Shown here: one piece after another, positions 7,623-16,384 of the stretch
Numbering within the stretch: position 1 is the first letter of the stretch
How the letters are laid out: each line of letters begins with the position of its first letter
Assembly: GCF_900104135.1 (NCBI RefSeq)
Contig: NZ_FNIV01000004.1
Location: 157,658-221,657, forward strand
Reading direction: 5' to 3'
Source of the DNA: Halomonas shengliensis
GTDB lineage: Bacteria; Pseudomonadota; Gammaproteobacteria; Pseudomonadales; Halomonadaceae
Length of the DNA: 64,000 bases
Notes under the pieces: generated by a model
Told to the model about the DNA's origin: nothing
Database searches by the model: none
Seen by the model: the letters and a program-made list of their open reading frames with translations, nothing else
Made by a program: the position numbers and the translations under genes

Positions 7623-8825
7623 ATGAGCACCTCCCCCTACGCCAACCTCCCCGATGCCCAGGGCTACTTCGGCCGCTTCGGCGGCCAGCTGATCCCCCCG
7701 GAGCTCAAGGCGGTGATGGACGAGATCGACGCCGCCTATGAGGAGATCCGCGTCTGCGAGGACTTCCAGGCCGAGCTCGCCAGCCTCTTCGCCGACTACG
7801 TGGGCCGCCCCAGCCCGATCTTCCATGCCCGGCGTCTCTCCGAGACGCTGGGCGGCGCCCAGATCCACCTCAAGCGCGAGGACCTGAACCATACCGGCGC
7901 CCACAAGATCAACCACTGCCTGGGCGAGGCGCTGCTCGCCAGGTTCATGGGCAAGACCAAGGTGATCGCCGAGACCGGCGCCGGCCAGCACGGCGTGGCG
8001 CTTGCCACCGCCTGCGCCCTGGTGGGCATCCCCTGCGAGATCCACATGGGCCAGGTGGACATCGAGAAGGAGCACCCCAACGTCACCAAGATGAAGATCC
8101 TGGGGGCCACCCTGATCCCGGTGACACGCGGCACGGCGACCCTCAAGGACGCCGTGGACAGCGCCTTCGAGGAGTACCTCAAGGACCCGCAGCACTTCAT
8201 CTACGCCATCGGCTCGGTGGTGGGGCCGCACCCCTTCCCCAAGATGGTGCGCGACTTCCAGTCGGTCATCGGCCGCGAGTCGCGGGAGCAATTCCTGGCG
8301 CGCCACGGCCGCCTGCCGGACCACGTCACCGCCTGCGTGGGCGGTGGCTCCAACGCCATGGGCATGTTCACCGCCTTCCTGGACGATGACTCCGTGCACC
8401 TTGTGGGCGTGGAGCCGGCCGGCGAGGGCCTCGACACCCCGCGCCACTCGGCGACCCTGACGCTGGGCAAGCCCGGCGAGATCCACGGCATGGCCTGCTA
8501 CGTGCTGGAGGACGAGGCCGGCAATCCCATGCCGGTGCACTCCATCGCCTCCGGCCTCGACTACCCGGGCGTGGGGCCCCAGCACAGCTACCTCAAGGAG
8601 CTAGGCCGGGTCGACTATCAGAGCGCCAGCGACGACGAGTGCCTGGAGGCCTTCCTGACCCTCTCCCGCGTCGAAGGCATCATACCGGCGCTGGAGAGCG
8701 CCCACGCCGTGGCCTGGGCGATGCGCGTGGCCCCGACCCTGCCCGCCGACCAGCATATCCTGGTCAACCTCTCCGGCCGCGGCGACAAGGATGCCGACTA
8801 CGTGGCCGCTCGCCTGGGGCTGTAG
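7623..8825 (+). CDS. trpB: Tryptophan synthase beta chain, stand-alone variant
   Basis: The 400-residue fold-type II PLP enzyme has the PLP lysine in HTGAHKINH (Lys95), the catalytic glutamate in AETGAGQHG (Glu117), the phosphate-binding GGGSNAMG, and SGRGDKD near the end. It joins indole and serine to make tryptophan. Segments such as [19 protein letters not shown] and [15 protein letters not shown] differ from the E. coli-type operonic TrpB (which has HKTNQ and GAKDVERQ) and resemble a second TrpB group. No trpA or other trp gene is adjacent, so it may be a paralogue that salvages indole or works without TrpA. Only a genome-wide look for a second trpB would decide. Confidence 0.9.
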   Translation: MSTSPYANLPDAQGYFGRFGGQLIPPELKAVMDEIDAAYEEIRVCEDFQAELASLFADYVGRPSPIFHARRLSETLGGAQIHLKREDLNHTGAHKINHCLGEALLARFMGKTKVIAETGAGQHGVALATACALVGIPCEIHMGQVDIEKEHPNVTKMKILGATLIPVTRGTATLKDAVDSAFEEYLKDPQHFIYAIGSVVGPHPFPKMVRDFQSVIGRESREQFLARHGRLPDHVTACVGGGSNAMGMFTAFLDDDSVHLVGVEPAGEGLDTPRHSATLTLGKPGEIHGMACYVLEDEAGNPMPVHSIASGLDYPGVGPQHSYLKELGRVDYQSASDDECLEAFLTLSRVEGIIPALESAHAVAWAMRVAPTLPADQHILVNLSGRGDKDADYVAARLGL

Positions 8826-8932
8826 GCGGCGAGCCCCGGCCGTCGGGTGGTGCCCTGCGCGGAAAACTGGAGTAGGGTGGGGCCAGGGCTCGGAGAGGCC
8901 CGGCCACCTACAGGGAACCGCGGGGCGAGGAG

Positions 8933-10270
8933 ATGCTACCACTCAGGAAGAGATGGCAACGCTGGTGGCGCGGCGAGTCGACCGCAGGGGCGGGCCTCGA
9001 CGCGCTGCTGCTGGCGCACTACCCCGGTGCGGTCATGCTGCTCGATGACCAGGGGGTGGTGTGCGAGGTCAACCCGGCCTTCGAGCGCCATGCCGGCTAC
9101 CCGCCGGAGCAGCTGCTCGGGCGGCGGGCGGTGATGCTCGATATCGACCCCCTGCGCGGGGACTTCGCCCAGGCGCTGGAGCAGTGCCTGGCGACGCGGC
9201 GTGCCTGGCAGGGGGTGCTGCTGTGCCGCCGCGCCGATGGCTCCCTGCGCCACCAGACCACCATGATCCAGCCGCTCCAGCAGGGCGAGGCGCCGCCGCG
9301 CCTGCTGGTGATGCAGTACGATGTCACCGGCATGCGCGAGCGCGAGCTGCGTGAGCGCCACCAGCTGACACGGCTGGAGGGCAGCGTGGCGCGCATGCCC
9401 GGGGTGCTGTTCCGCCTGCGCCAGGACGGCGAGGGCCGGCTCGAGTTCCTCTACCTCAGCGAGGGGCTGCAGTCGCTGTTCGGGCTGGCCCCGGAGCAGT
9501 GCATGGATGCCCCTCAGTCGCTGCTCGGACGACTGCCCGACGAGGATCGCCAGCGGCTCGAGGCGGTCCTGGCCCAGTCGACGGTGTCGCTTGCGCCCTG
9601 GCAGCTGGACTTTCGCCTCTCGCTGCCCCGGGGGCTGCGCTGGGTAGAGGCCCGCGCCACCCCCCTGGCACGCCGCGAAGGGGAGCAGATGTGGGACGGG
9701 GTGCTGATCGACATCGACGAACGCAAGCAGGTCGAGCAGCGCATCCAGCGCCTGGTGGGCATCGACATGCTGACCGGTGCCCTCAACCGGCGCGCCTTCC
9801 TCGAGCAGGGGGAGGCGGCGCTGGCCCGGTCCGCCCGTCACGGCCAGACGCTGTCGCTGGCCATGCTCGACCTGGATCACTTCAAGGCCCTCAACGATAC
9901 CTACGGCCATGCCGCGGGCGACCTGGCCCTGCAGCTCTTCGCCACCACCTGCCGCGAGTCGCTGCGCCCCTACGACCTCTTCGCCCGCATCGGTGGCGAG
10001 GAGTTCGTGGTGCTGCTGGTGGACAGCCGTCCCGAGGAGGCCTGGGCCATCCTCGAGCGGCTGCGCCAGGCGGTGGCGGCCATCGAGCTCGAGGCCGACG
10101 GTGAGACCATACGCTTCACCGTCAGCCTGGGGCTGGCCGTGCTCTCCGCCGATGGCTCGCTGGACGCGGGGCTCGGCCAGGCGGATCGCGCCCTCTATCG
10201 CGCCAAGCACAGCGGCCGCAACCGCATCTGCGGACCCGAATCCCTGGTGCAGACGCCCGACATGCCCTGA
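8933..10270 (+). CDS. PAS-PAS-GGDEF diguanylate cyclase
   Basis: The 445-residue cytosolic protein has no clear membrane segment. A first PAS domain spans about residues 28-130 and a second, PAC-type region about 152-262, ending in DIDERKQVEQR. A GGDEF domain spans about 275-435. The active-site loop is GGEEF (354-358), the metal and substrate positions FDLDHFKALND are largely kept (here LDLDHFKALNDTYGH), and an allosteric RxxD inhibition site (Arg345-Asp348) lies five residues before GGEEF. It should therefore make cyclic di-GMP with product inhibition. The signal sensed is not apparent. No EAL domain is attached. Confidence 0.93.
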   Translation: MLPLRKRWQRWWRGESTAGAGLDALLLAHYPGAVMLLDDQGVVCEVNPAFERHAGYPPEQLLGRRAVMLDIDPLRGDFAQALEQCLATRRAWQGVLLCRRADGSLRHQTTMIQPLQQGEAPPRLLVMQYDVTGMRERELRERHQLTRLEGSVARMPGVLFRLRQDGEGRLEFLYLSEGLQSLFGLAPEQCMDAPQSLLGRLPDEDRQRLEAVLAQSTVSLAPWQLDFRLSLPRGLRWVEARATPLARREGEQMWDGVLIDIDERKQVEQRIQRLVGIDMLTGALNRRAFLEQGEAALARSARHGQTLSLAMLDLDHFKALNDTYGHAAGDLALQLFATTCRESLRPYDLFARIGGEEFVVLLVDSRPEEAWAILERLRQAVAAIELEADGETIRFTVSLGLAVLSADGSLDAGLGQADRALYRAKHSGRNRICGPESLVQTPDMP

Positions 10271-10340
10271 GCGGGGTGGCATTCCACGCGCCACCGCGGC
10301 ACGATGAGTGGCCCAGTATCCCAGCAAGGAGTACCTCTGC

Positions 10341-10562
10341 ATGTCCGGACTCTCCGAAGACTTCCGCCTGCCGGTGGCCTGCCCGGGCTGCGGCAGCCAC
10401 CTGATGCGCGTCTCCCAGGTCAAGAATCCCGACGACGTGGTCCACTGCGCCTCCTGCGGCAAGGCGGTCTGCCTGTGGCACGAGGCCCAGACGGTGATCC
10501 GCCAGGGCCCCGGCAGCGAGAGCGAGGCGCTGATCGAGGCCGCGGTCAACCGCCGCGGCTGA
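10341..10562 (+). CDS. Small zinc-ribbon protein of unknown function
   Basis: The 73-residue protein has two CxxC knuckles, CPGCG (about residues 14-18) and CASCG (about 38-42), which suggest a single structural zinc site. The start at 10341 is chosen because AGGAG sits nine bases upstream; an in-frame ATG at 10308 lacks such a site. There is no catalytic motif or membrane segment. The gene lies 70 bp after the diguanylate cyclase and ends before a strong terminator, so it may share that transcript. I do not recognise a characterised homologue. Confidence 0.7.
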   Translation: MSGLSEDFRLPVACPGCGSHLMRVSQVKNPDDVVHCASCGKAVCLWHEAQTVIRQGPGSESEALIEAAVNRRG

Positions 10563-10588
10563 GTGGCGTCGGGCGTGAGTTGACAACC

Positions 10589-10619
10589 GGAAGGCCGGCG
10601 CCGATGGCGCCGGCCTTCC
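10589..10619. terminator. Bidirectional intrinsic terminator between convergent genes
   Basis: A perfect 14-bp inverted repeat (GGAAGGCCGGCGCC at 10589-10602 with its complement at 10606-10619) has a three-base loop. It lies between the zinc-ribbon gene and the convergent phoH-like gene. T-rich bases follow on the plus strand. Confidence 0.8.
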
Positions 10620-10642
10620 TCCTTTGTGGCACCTGCCCAGGG

Positions 10643-12043
10643 CTACAGCAGCTCCTCGCCGGCCAGGGCCAGGCGCGAGCGCTCCACGCTCTTGAGGGTG
10701 ACGTGGCCGGCGTGGGGCCAGTCGCGGAAGCGCTGCACCACCGCCGCCATGCCGCAGCTGTTGGCGGTCAGGTAGGGGGTGTCGATCTGGCCGACGTTGC
10801 CCAGGCAGACGATCTTGGTGTTGCGCCCGGCGCGGGTCACCAGCGACTTGAGCTGCTTGGGGGTGAAGTTCTGTGCCTCGTCGATGATCAGGAAGGTGTC
10901 GTTCAGGGTGCGCCCGCGCATGAAGCCCGGGGCGCGGATCTGTACCCGGGAGCCGAGCAGCTGGCGGGTAGCGCCATTGTCCCAGCTTGAGCCGCCATCC
11001 TCGTCGCGCAGCAGGTTGTCCATGTTGTCGTGGAAGGCGCCCATCCAGGGCGACATCTTCTCCTCCTCGGTACCGGGCAGGTAGCCGATGTCCTCGCTCA
11101 TGGAGATCGGCGCCCGGGTGAAGACGATGCGCTCGAAGCGCTTGCTGTCCAGGGTCTGCTGGAAGGCCGCGGCCAGGGTCATGAAGGTCTTGCCGGTGCC
11201 GGCGCTGCCGGCGATGGTGACCAGGTCGATGCCCTCGTCCATCAGCAGGTTGAGGGCGAAGTTCTGGCGGCAGTCGCTGGCGTGCACGCCCCACACGCTG
11301 GCGCCGTGACGGTAGTTGGTGAGCAGCTCCAGGGTGGCCTGGCGACGGCTGGTGGCGCGCACGATGGCCTCGAAGCCGGCCTCGCAGTCGCCGTCGGCGA
11401 CCAGCATCCCGGGGTGCCACTCGGCGGGGATCTCGCCCGCCAGGCGGTAGAGCACGCGGCGCTCGTCGCGCTCCACCTCGACCTCCAGCGCCAGGCCGTT
11501 CCACAGCTCGCTGCCGGCGTCGGGATAGACCCGGACCCCCTCGAGCATGGCGTCGCTGTCGTCGAAGGCGCGGTCGGTGAGGTAGTCCTCCACCGGCACG
11601 CCCAGGGCGGCCGCCTTGACCCGCAGGTTGATGTCCTTGGTGATCAGGATCACCGAGGCGTCGTCGCGCTCGCGGCGCAGCCGGCAGGTCTCGGCGAGGA
11701 TGCGGTTGTCGGGGCTGTCGTCCAGGGTGTCGAGGGGCTCGAGGTCGGGGTAGCAGAGCAGCCGTAGCCGCCCCTGGTGGCCCTCCAGGCGCGGGATGGG
11801 GATGCCGTCGCGGATCTGCTCGAGGCCGACGTCGGCGGTGAGGTCGGACAGGGTGCGGCTGACCTGGCGGGCGGTGCGGGCGATCTCGCGGATGCCGTTC
11901 TTGTGCTTGTCGAGCTCCTCGAGCACGGTCATGGGGATGACCACCTCATGCTCGTCGAACTGGTAGAGGGCGGCGGGGTCGTGCAGCAGCACGTTGGTGT
12001 CCAGCACGTACAGCCGGGTGGCCTTCTTGTCGATGCGTACCAT
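10643..12043 (-). CDS. PIN domain-PhoH ATPase fusion protein (PhoH2 type)
   Basis: The 466-residue protein starts with a PIN ribonuclease domain (LYVLDTNVLLHDP near residue 11, acidic residues at Asp15 and TKDINLR near 136). A PhoH-type ATPase follows, with Walker A GSAGTGKT (279-286) and Walker B LIIDEAQNF. PhoH2 proteins are described as RNA helicase/RNase enzymes, in some species linked to an antitoxin. No small antitoxin-like gene precedes this one. The gene is convergent with the zinc-ribbon gene and shares its terminator. The start ATG follows an AGGAGAG ribosome site. Confidence 0.92.
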   Translation of the reverse strand: MVRIDKKATRLYVLDTNVLLHDPAALYQFDEHEVVIPMTVLEELDKHKNGIREIARTARQVSRTLSDLTADVGLEQIRDGIPIPRLEGHQGRLRLLCYPDLEPLDTLDDSPDNRILAETCRLRRERDDASVILITKDINLRVKAAALGVPVEDYLTDRAFDDSDAMLEGVRVYPDAGSELWNGLALEVEVERDERRVLYRLAGEIPAEWHPGMLVADGDCEAGFEAIVRATSRRQATLELLTNYRHGASVWGVHASDCRQNFALNLLMDEGIDLVTIAGSAGTGKTFMTLAAAFQQTLDSKRFERIVFTRAPISMSEDIGYLPGTEEEKMSPWMGAFHDNMDNLLRDEDGGSSWDNGATRQLLGSRVQIRAPGFMRGRTLNDTFLIIDEAQNFTPKQLKSLVTRAGRNTKIVCLGNVGQIDTPYLTANSCGMAAVVQRFRDWPHAGHVTLKSVERSRLALAGEELL

Positions 12044-12294
12044 CGGCGCAGCTCTCCTGATTGTCGCGAGAGGGACGTCATGTGACGCCCCGATGTCGAC
12101 ACTGTCAGCGCGCGATGTCAGGAAGGTGACAGCGGCCCGACGGTGTCAGCGGCGCTGGGAAATCCCTCCTGTGGCCTTGGACAAGCGGCGGGGAACAGGG
12201 TGCCCCGCTGTCTCCGAGCATGGTCGGCGCCGCGGGGCATGGCAAGGCGGGTGGTCGATGCAGGGTCAACGAAGGAAGGTCAACCCAGCCGGGC

Positions 12295-13320
12295 TCACTC
12301 CGCGTGGCGATAGACCTGTTCGACGTCCAGGGTGGAGCGCTGCCCGAGATCCGCGAAGTGCTCGGCCAGCCAGGCCTCGGCGCTGCGCCGGCCCTGGTCG
12401 CGCAGGTGGCAGAGGAAGGGCCATTCGGCGTTCATCTTGCTCGACACCGAGAGCTCGGCGAGCGCCTCGTCGCCGCTGATGCGGTGGAAGAGGGCGCCGG
12501 CGTAGCAGCCGATGTCGACGCCGTGGTCGCCGAGCAGGCGCTGGAGCATGGCGATCATGCGCACCTCCTTGATCAGCGAGGCGTTGAAGGTGATCTCGTT
12601 GAGGCGGTTCATGATCGCCGCGGCGCTTGTGGGCACCTCGTCGCGGTAGATGGGGTTGATCTGCACGATGACGATGTCGCGGGAGCCGCAGTGCTCCATC
12701 AGCGGCATCAGCGCCGGGTTGCCGGTGTAGCCGCCGTCCCAGTAGGCCTCGCCGTCGATCTCCACGGCATGGAACACCGTGGGCAGGCAGGCCGAGGCCA
12801 TCACGGCATCGATGCTCATCTCCTCCCGGGCGAAGACGCGCTGCTTGCCGCTGCGCACGTTGGTGGCGGTGACGAAGAGCTTGAGGTCGGGGCAGCGTCG
12901 CACGCGCTCGAAATCGACCCGCTCGGCGACGATATCGCGCAGCGGGTTGAGGTCGAAGGGGTTGAACTGGTAGGGCGAGACCAGCCGGCTCATCAGGTCC
13001 ATGGCCACGTAGCCGGGGGAGTGGTCCAGGCTCCAGTTGCCGGTGAGCATGTCCAGCGGGGTGCGACGGATGGGACTGGCCATGCCGGCGCGGCTCACCG
13101 CGGCCCAGAAGTCGTGGAGCGCCTGGCGGGCGGTGTCGCGGTCACCGCGGGTCAGGGCGTCGGCCATCACCACGCCGTTCATGGCCCCGGCGCTGGTGCC
13201 GCTGATGCCCTCGATCTCGAGGCGCCCCTCCTCCAGCAAGCGGTCCATCACGCCCCAGGTGAAGGCGCCGTGGGCACCGCCGCCCTGCAGCGCCAGGTCG
13301 ATCCGTTTGGTCTCGCTCAT
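12295..13320 (-). CDS. Patatin-like phospholipase family protein
   Basis: The 341-residue protein has the patatin oxyanion loop GGGAHG (residues 13-18), the nucleophile elbow GTSAG (Ser43), and the catalytic aspartate in DGGYTGNP near residue 196. This gives a Ser-Asp dyad acyl hydrolase. An upstream in-frame ATG at 13356 exists, but the ATG at 13320 has AGAGG at proper spacing and removes a non-conserved N-terminus. There is no secretion signal, so it acts in the cytosol or at the inner membrane. The substrate is unknown. The 251 bp between this gene and phoH hold no recognisable gene. Confidence 0.92.
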   Translation of the reverse strand: MSETKRIDLALQGGGAHGAFTWGVMDRLLEEGRLEIEGISGTSAGAMNGVVMADALTRGDRDTARQALHDFWAAVSRAGMASPIRRTPLDMLTGNWSLDHSPGYVAMDLMSRLVSPYQFNPFDLNPLRDIVAERVDFERVRRCPDLKLFVTATNVRSGKQRVFAREEMSIDAVMASACLPTVFHAVEIDGEAYWDGGYTGNPALMPLMEHCGSRDIVIVQINPIYRDEVPTSAAAIMNRLNEITFNASLIKEVRMIAMLQRLLGDHGVDIGCYAGALFHRISGDEALAELSVSSKMNAEWPFLCHLRDQGRRSAEAWLAEHFADLGQRSTLDVEQVYRHAE

Positions 13321-13406
13321 CGGCTTGCCTCTCATGGCGGTTACGCTGTGCTGCATTGCATCACGAACAGCATAGAGAGTTCACCTCGGGGCGGCCAGCG
13401 CTGCTG

Positions 13407-13832
13407 TCAGGCCTGGATCCACACCTCCTCGCCCTTGAAGCTCACCTTCCAGGTGCGCAGCCGAACGCTGTCGTCCTCCAGGCACCGGCCGTCGGCGAGG
13501 CGGAAGTGCTGCTTGTAGAGCGGCGAGGCGACCACCGGCTCGCCTTGTAGATCGCCGACGATGCCGCGGGCGATGACGTTGGCCCCTGAGAAGGGGTCGC
13601 GGTGGTCGATGGCGTAGAGTTCCTGCGCGTGGCCGGCCAGCGACGGTGGGGTCTGGGCGGCTGACTGCGGCGGGTTCGCGCCGCCAGGTAGATAGAAGAG
13701 CGCGACCTGAACCGGGCCCGCGTCGGTTTCGAGCCAGGCGGCCACGCCGGAGTAGGGCACCAGGTCGGCGCGGGTGCATAGACGTTGCCAGGTCTGGGTC
13801 ATGGTGTTGGCTGCTGCAGAGGCGATAGTCAT
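13407..13832 (-). CDS. nirD: Assimilatory nitrite reductase small subunit NirD
   Basis: The 141-residue protein has a Rieske-like fold without the iron-sulfur ligands, typical of NirD. Conserved features are LYAIDHRDPFSGANVIARGIVGD and the C-terminal RLRTWKVSFKGEEVWI. It pairs with NirB to reduce nitrite to ammonium with NADH. It is somewhat longer than the usual 105-120 residues through an alanine-rich N-terminus and an insert rich in Pro and Gln near residue 50. The ATG at 13832 follows GAAGGAG; the open frame upstream belongs to nirB sequence. It starts 14 bp after the nirB stop and is the last gene of the unit. Confidence 0.93.
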   Translation of the reverse strand: MTIASAAANTMTQTWQRLCTRADLVPYSGVAAWLETDAGPVQVALFYLPGGANPPQSAAQTPPSLAGHAQELYAIDHRDPFSGANVIARGIVGDLQGEPVVASPLYKQHFRLADGRCLEDDSVRLRTWKVSFKGEEVWIQA

Positions 13833-13846
13833 GGGGAAAGACTCCT

Positions 13847-16384
13847 TCAGGCGGGACGTAACTGGCCGCGCTCGCTGGTCATGATGATGTCCGGATCCGG
13901 GCGCGCGTCGTTGACGAAGCTGCGGAAGCGCTTGAGCTTCTCCGGGTCGCTGATGGCATTGGCCCATTCGCACTGGTAGGCATCGATCACCGTCTGCATC
14001 TGCCGCTCCAGCTCATCATTGATGCCGAGGCTGTCCTCGAGAATCACTTCCTTGAGGTAGTCCAGACCGCCTTCCAGGTTCTCGCGCCATACCGAGGTGC
14101 GCTGCAGGCGGTCGGCGGTGCGGATGTAGAACATCAGGAAGCGGTCGATGGTGCGGAACAGTTCCTCGTCGCTGAGGTCGGTGGCGAACAGCTCGGCGTG
14201 GCGCGGGCGCATGCCGCCGTTGCCGCACACGTACAGGTTCCAGCCGTTCTCGGTGGCGATCACGCCGACGTCCTTGCTCTGGGCCTCGGCGCACTCGCGG
14301 GCGCAACCGGAAACGGCGAACTTGAGCTTGTGCGGCGCGCGCAGGCCCTTGTAGCGGTCCTCCAGCCGGATTGCCATGCCCACGCTGTCCTGCACGCCGT
14401 AGCGGCACCAGGTGCTGCCCACGCAGGATTTCACGGTACGGGTCGACTTGCCGTAGGCGTGACCGGTCTCGAAGCCGGCTTCGATCAGTTCGCCCCAGAT
14501 CGCCGGCAGGTCCTCCAGGCGGGCGCCGAACAGGTCGATGCGCTGGCCGCCGGTGATCTTGGTGTAGAGCTCGTACTTCTGCGCCACCTGGCCCAGCACC
14601 ACCAGCTTGTCGGGGGTGATCTCCCCGCCGGCGATGCGCGGCACCACCGAGTAGGTGCCGTTCTTCTGCATGTTGGCCATGAAGGTGTCGTTGGTGTCCT
14701 GCAGCGGAATGTGGGCCGCGTCGGTGATCGGCTCGTTGAAGCAGGAGGCCAGTATCGAGGCCACCGCCGGCTTGCAGATGTCACAGCCAAGCCCCGGGGC
14801 TGATGAAGAGCCGAGACCATGTCCCACCTTGGAACCGTGCTTCTCCATCAGCTCGCTGAAGGTCTTGATGCCCTCCACCCGCACGATGTCGTAGAGCTCC
14901 TGGCGGGTGTAGTGGAAGTGTTCGCAGATCGACTTGTCGACCTCCACGCCGCGGCTCTCGAGTTCGTGATCGACCAGGGTCTTGAGCAGGGCGGCACAGC
15001 CGCCACAGCCGGTGCTGGCGCGGGTCTCGCCTTTCACCGCGCCTAGGTCGACCGCGCCGCCGTCGATGGCGCTGCACACGTCGGCCTTGGTGACGTTGTG
15101 GCACGAGCAGATGGTGGCGGTAGCCGGCAGGGCGTCCGGCCCCAGCGCGGGGGCGGCTTCGCTGCCGGCCGGCAGGATCAGGGAAGCCGGGTCCTCGGGC
15201 AGCTCGATGCGGTTGGCATAGTACTGCAGCAGGGTGTCGTAGTAGCTGTTGTCGCCCACCAGCATGGCGCCGACCAGGCGCTTGCCGTCGCTGGAAACCA
15301 CCAGCTTGCGATACTGCTGCTTGAGCGGGTCGAGGAAACGGAACTGGCGTGCTCCGGGTGTACGGTCGCCGTGGGCATCGCCGATGGAGCCCACGTCGAC
15401 CCCCATCAGCTTGAGCTTGGTGCTCATGTCGGCACCCTTGAAGGCTTCATTTCCCTCGAGCAGGGTGGCGGCGGCGACCTTGGCCATCTGGTAGCCGGGG
15501 GCGACCAGGCCGAAGATGCTGTTGTTCCACAGCGCCACTTCGCCAACGGCGAGGATGGCCGGGTCGCTGGTCAGGCAGCTGTCGTCGATCACTACGCCGC
15601 CGCGCTCGCCGATCTCCAGGCCACTGTCGCGGGCCAGTTCGTCGCGGGGACGAATGCCGGCGGAGAAGACGATGAGGTCGGTCTCCAGCACTTTCTCGTC
15701 CTGGAACACCATGCGGTGGCGACTGGCCTCGCCGTCGACGATCTCCTGGGTGGCGCGGCCGGTGAGCACCTGTACGCCCAGCGCTTCGATCTTCTCGCGC
15801 AGCAGCTCGCCGCCTTCACTGTCGACCTGCATCGGCATCAGTCGCGGAGCGAACTCTACCACCGCAGTGTCGAGATCGAGCCCGCGCAGGGCGTTGGCGG
15901 CTTCCAGGCCGAGCAGGCCGCCGCCCACCACCACGCCGGTGGTGGCAGTTTCGGCCGCTTCGCGGATGGCGTCGAGGTCCTCCAGGGTGCGGTAGACCAG
16001 GCAGCCTTCGCGGTCGTTGCCGGGAATCGGCGGCACGAAGGGGTAGGAGCCGGTGGCCAACACCAGGCGGTCGTAGGCGTAGCGGCCCTGGGCCGTGACC
16101 ACCTCGCCCGCCTCGCGGTCGATGGCGGTCACCGCTTCGTGCAGGCGCAGTTCGATGCCGTGCTCGGCATAGTAGTCGGCGGTGGAGAGCGCCAGCGAGG
16201 CGGCATCGCGGCCGCTGAAGTACTCGGAGAGGTGCACGCGGTCGTAGGCCAGGTGACGCTCCTCGCCGAACACGGTAATGGCGTAGCGCTCGGTGGCGCC
16301 CTGTTCGACCAGTTGCTCGACCAGGTGGTGGCCGACCATGCCATTGCCGATGACGATCAGTTGCGGTTTCACGGGAGTGTTCAT
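13847..16384 (-). CDS. nirB: NADH-dependent nitrite reductase large subunit NirB
   Basis: The 845-residue protein contains, in order, FAD- and NAD-binding domains (VIGNGMVGHHLVEQL at residues 10-24; GVVVGGGLLGLEAAN near 150), a BFD-like [2Fe-2S] domain (CSCHNVTKADV and TGCGGCAALL), and nitrite/sulfite reductase domains. The siroheme-[4Fe-4S] cysteines lie in VKSCVGSTWCRYG and VSGCARECAEAQ. It reduces nitrite to ammonium in the cytosol. The start codon overlaps the stop of the upstream FAD oxidoreductase gene (ATGA). It needs siroheme, and a uroporphyrinogen methyltransferase is encoded in the nearby nasA unit. The sigma-54 promoter and leader at 17697-17876 drive the whole unit. Confidence 0.97.
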   Translation of the reverse strand: MNTPVKPQLIVIGNGMVGHHLVEQLVEQGATERYAITVFGEERHLAYDRVHLSEYFSGRDAASLALSTADYYAEHGIELRLHEAVTAIDREAGEVVTAQGRYAYDRLVLATGSYPFVPPIPGNDREGCLVYRTLEDLDAIREAAETATTGVVVGGGLLGLEAANALRGLDLDTAVVEFAPRLMPMQVDSEGGELLREKIEALGVQVLTGRATQEIVDGEASRHRMVFQDEKVLETDLIVFSAGIRPRDELARDSGLEIGERGGVVIDDSCLTSDPAILAVGEVALWNNSIFGLVAPGYQMAKVAAATLLEGNEAFKGADMSTKLKLMGVDVGSIGDAHGDRTPGARQFRFLDPLKQQYRKLVVSSDGKRLVGAMLVGDNSYYDTLLQYYANRIELPEDPASLILPAGSEAAPALGPDALPATATICSCHNVTKADVCSAIDGGAVDLGAVKGETRASTGCGGCAALLKTLVDHELESRGVEVDKSICEHFHYTRQELYDIVRVEGIKTFSELMEKHGSKVGHGLGSSSAPGLGCDICKPAVASILASCFNEPITDAAHIPLQDTNDTFMANMQKNGTYSVVPRIAGGEITPDKLVVLGQVAQKYELYTKITGGQRIDLFGARLEDLPAIWGELIEAGFETGHAYGKSTRTVKSCVGSTWCRYGVQDSVGMAIRLEDRYKGLRAPHKLKFAVSGCARECAEAQSKDVGVIATENGWNLYVCGNGGMRPRHAELFATDLSDEELFRTIDRFLMFYIRTADRLQRTSVWRENLEGGLDYLKEVILEDSLGINDELERQMQTVIDAYQCEWANAISDPEKLKRFRSFVNDARPDPDIIMTSERGQLRPA

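Noticed and set aside
10122..11504. 460-codon frame on the minus strand overlapping phoH and the cyclase
   Set aside because: It is in another frame of the PIN-PhoH gene and crosses a strong terminator.
12044..12294. Repeated TGTCAG/TGACAG motifs between phoH and the patatin gene
   Set aside because: Four short matches without regular spacing; could be chance in GC-rich DNA, and no known operator fits.
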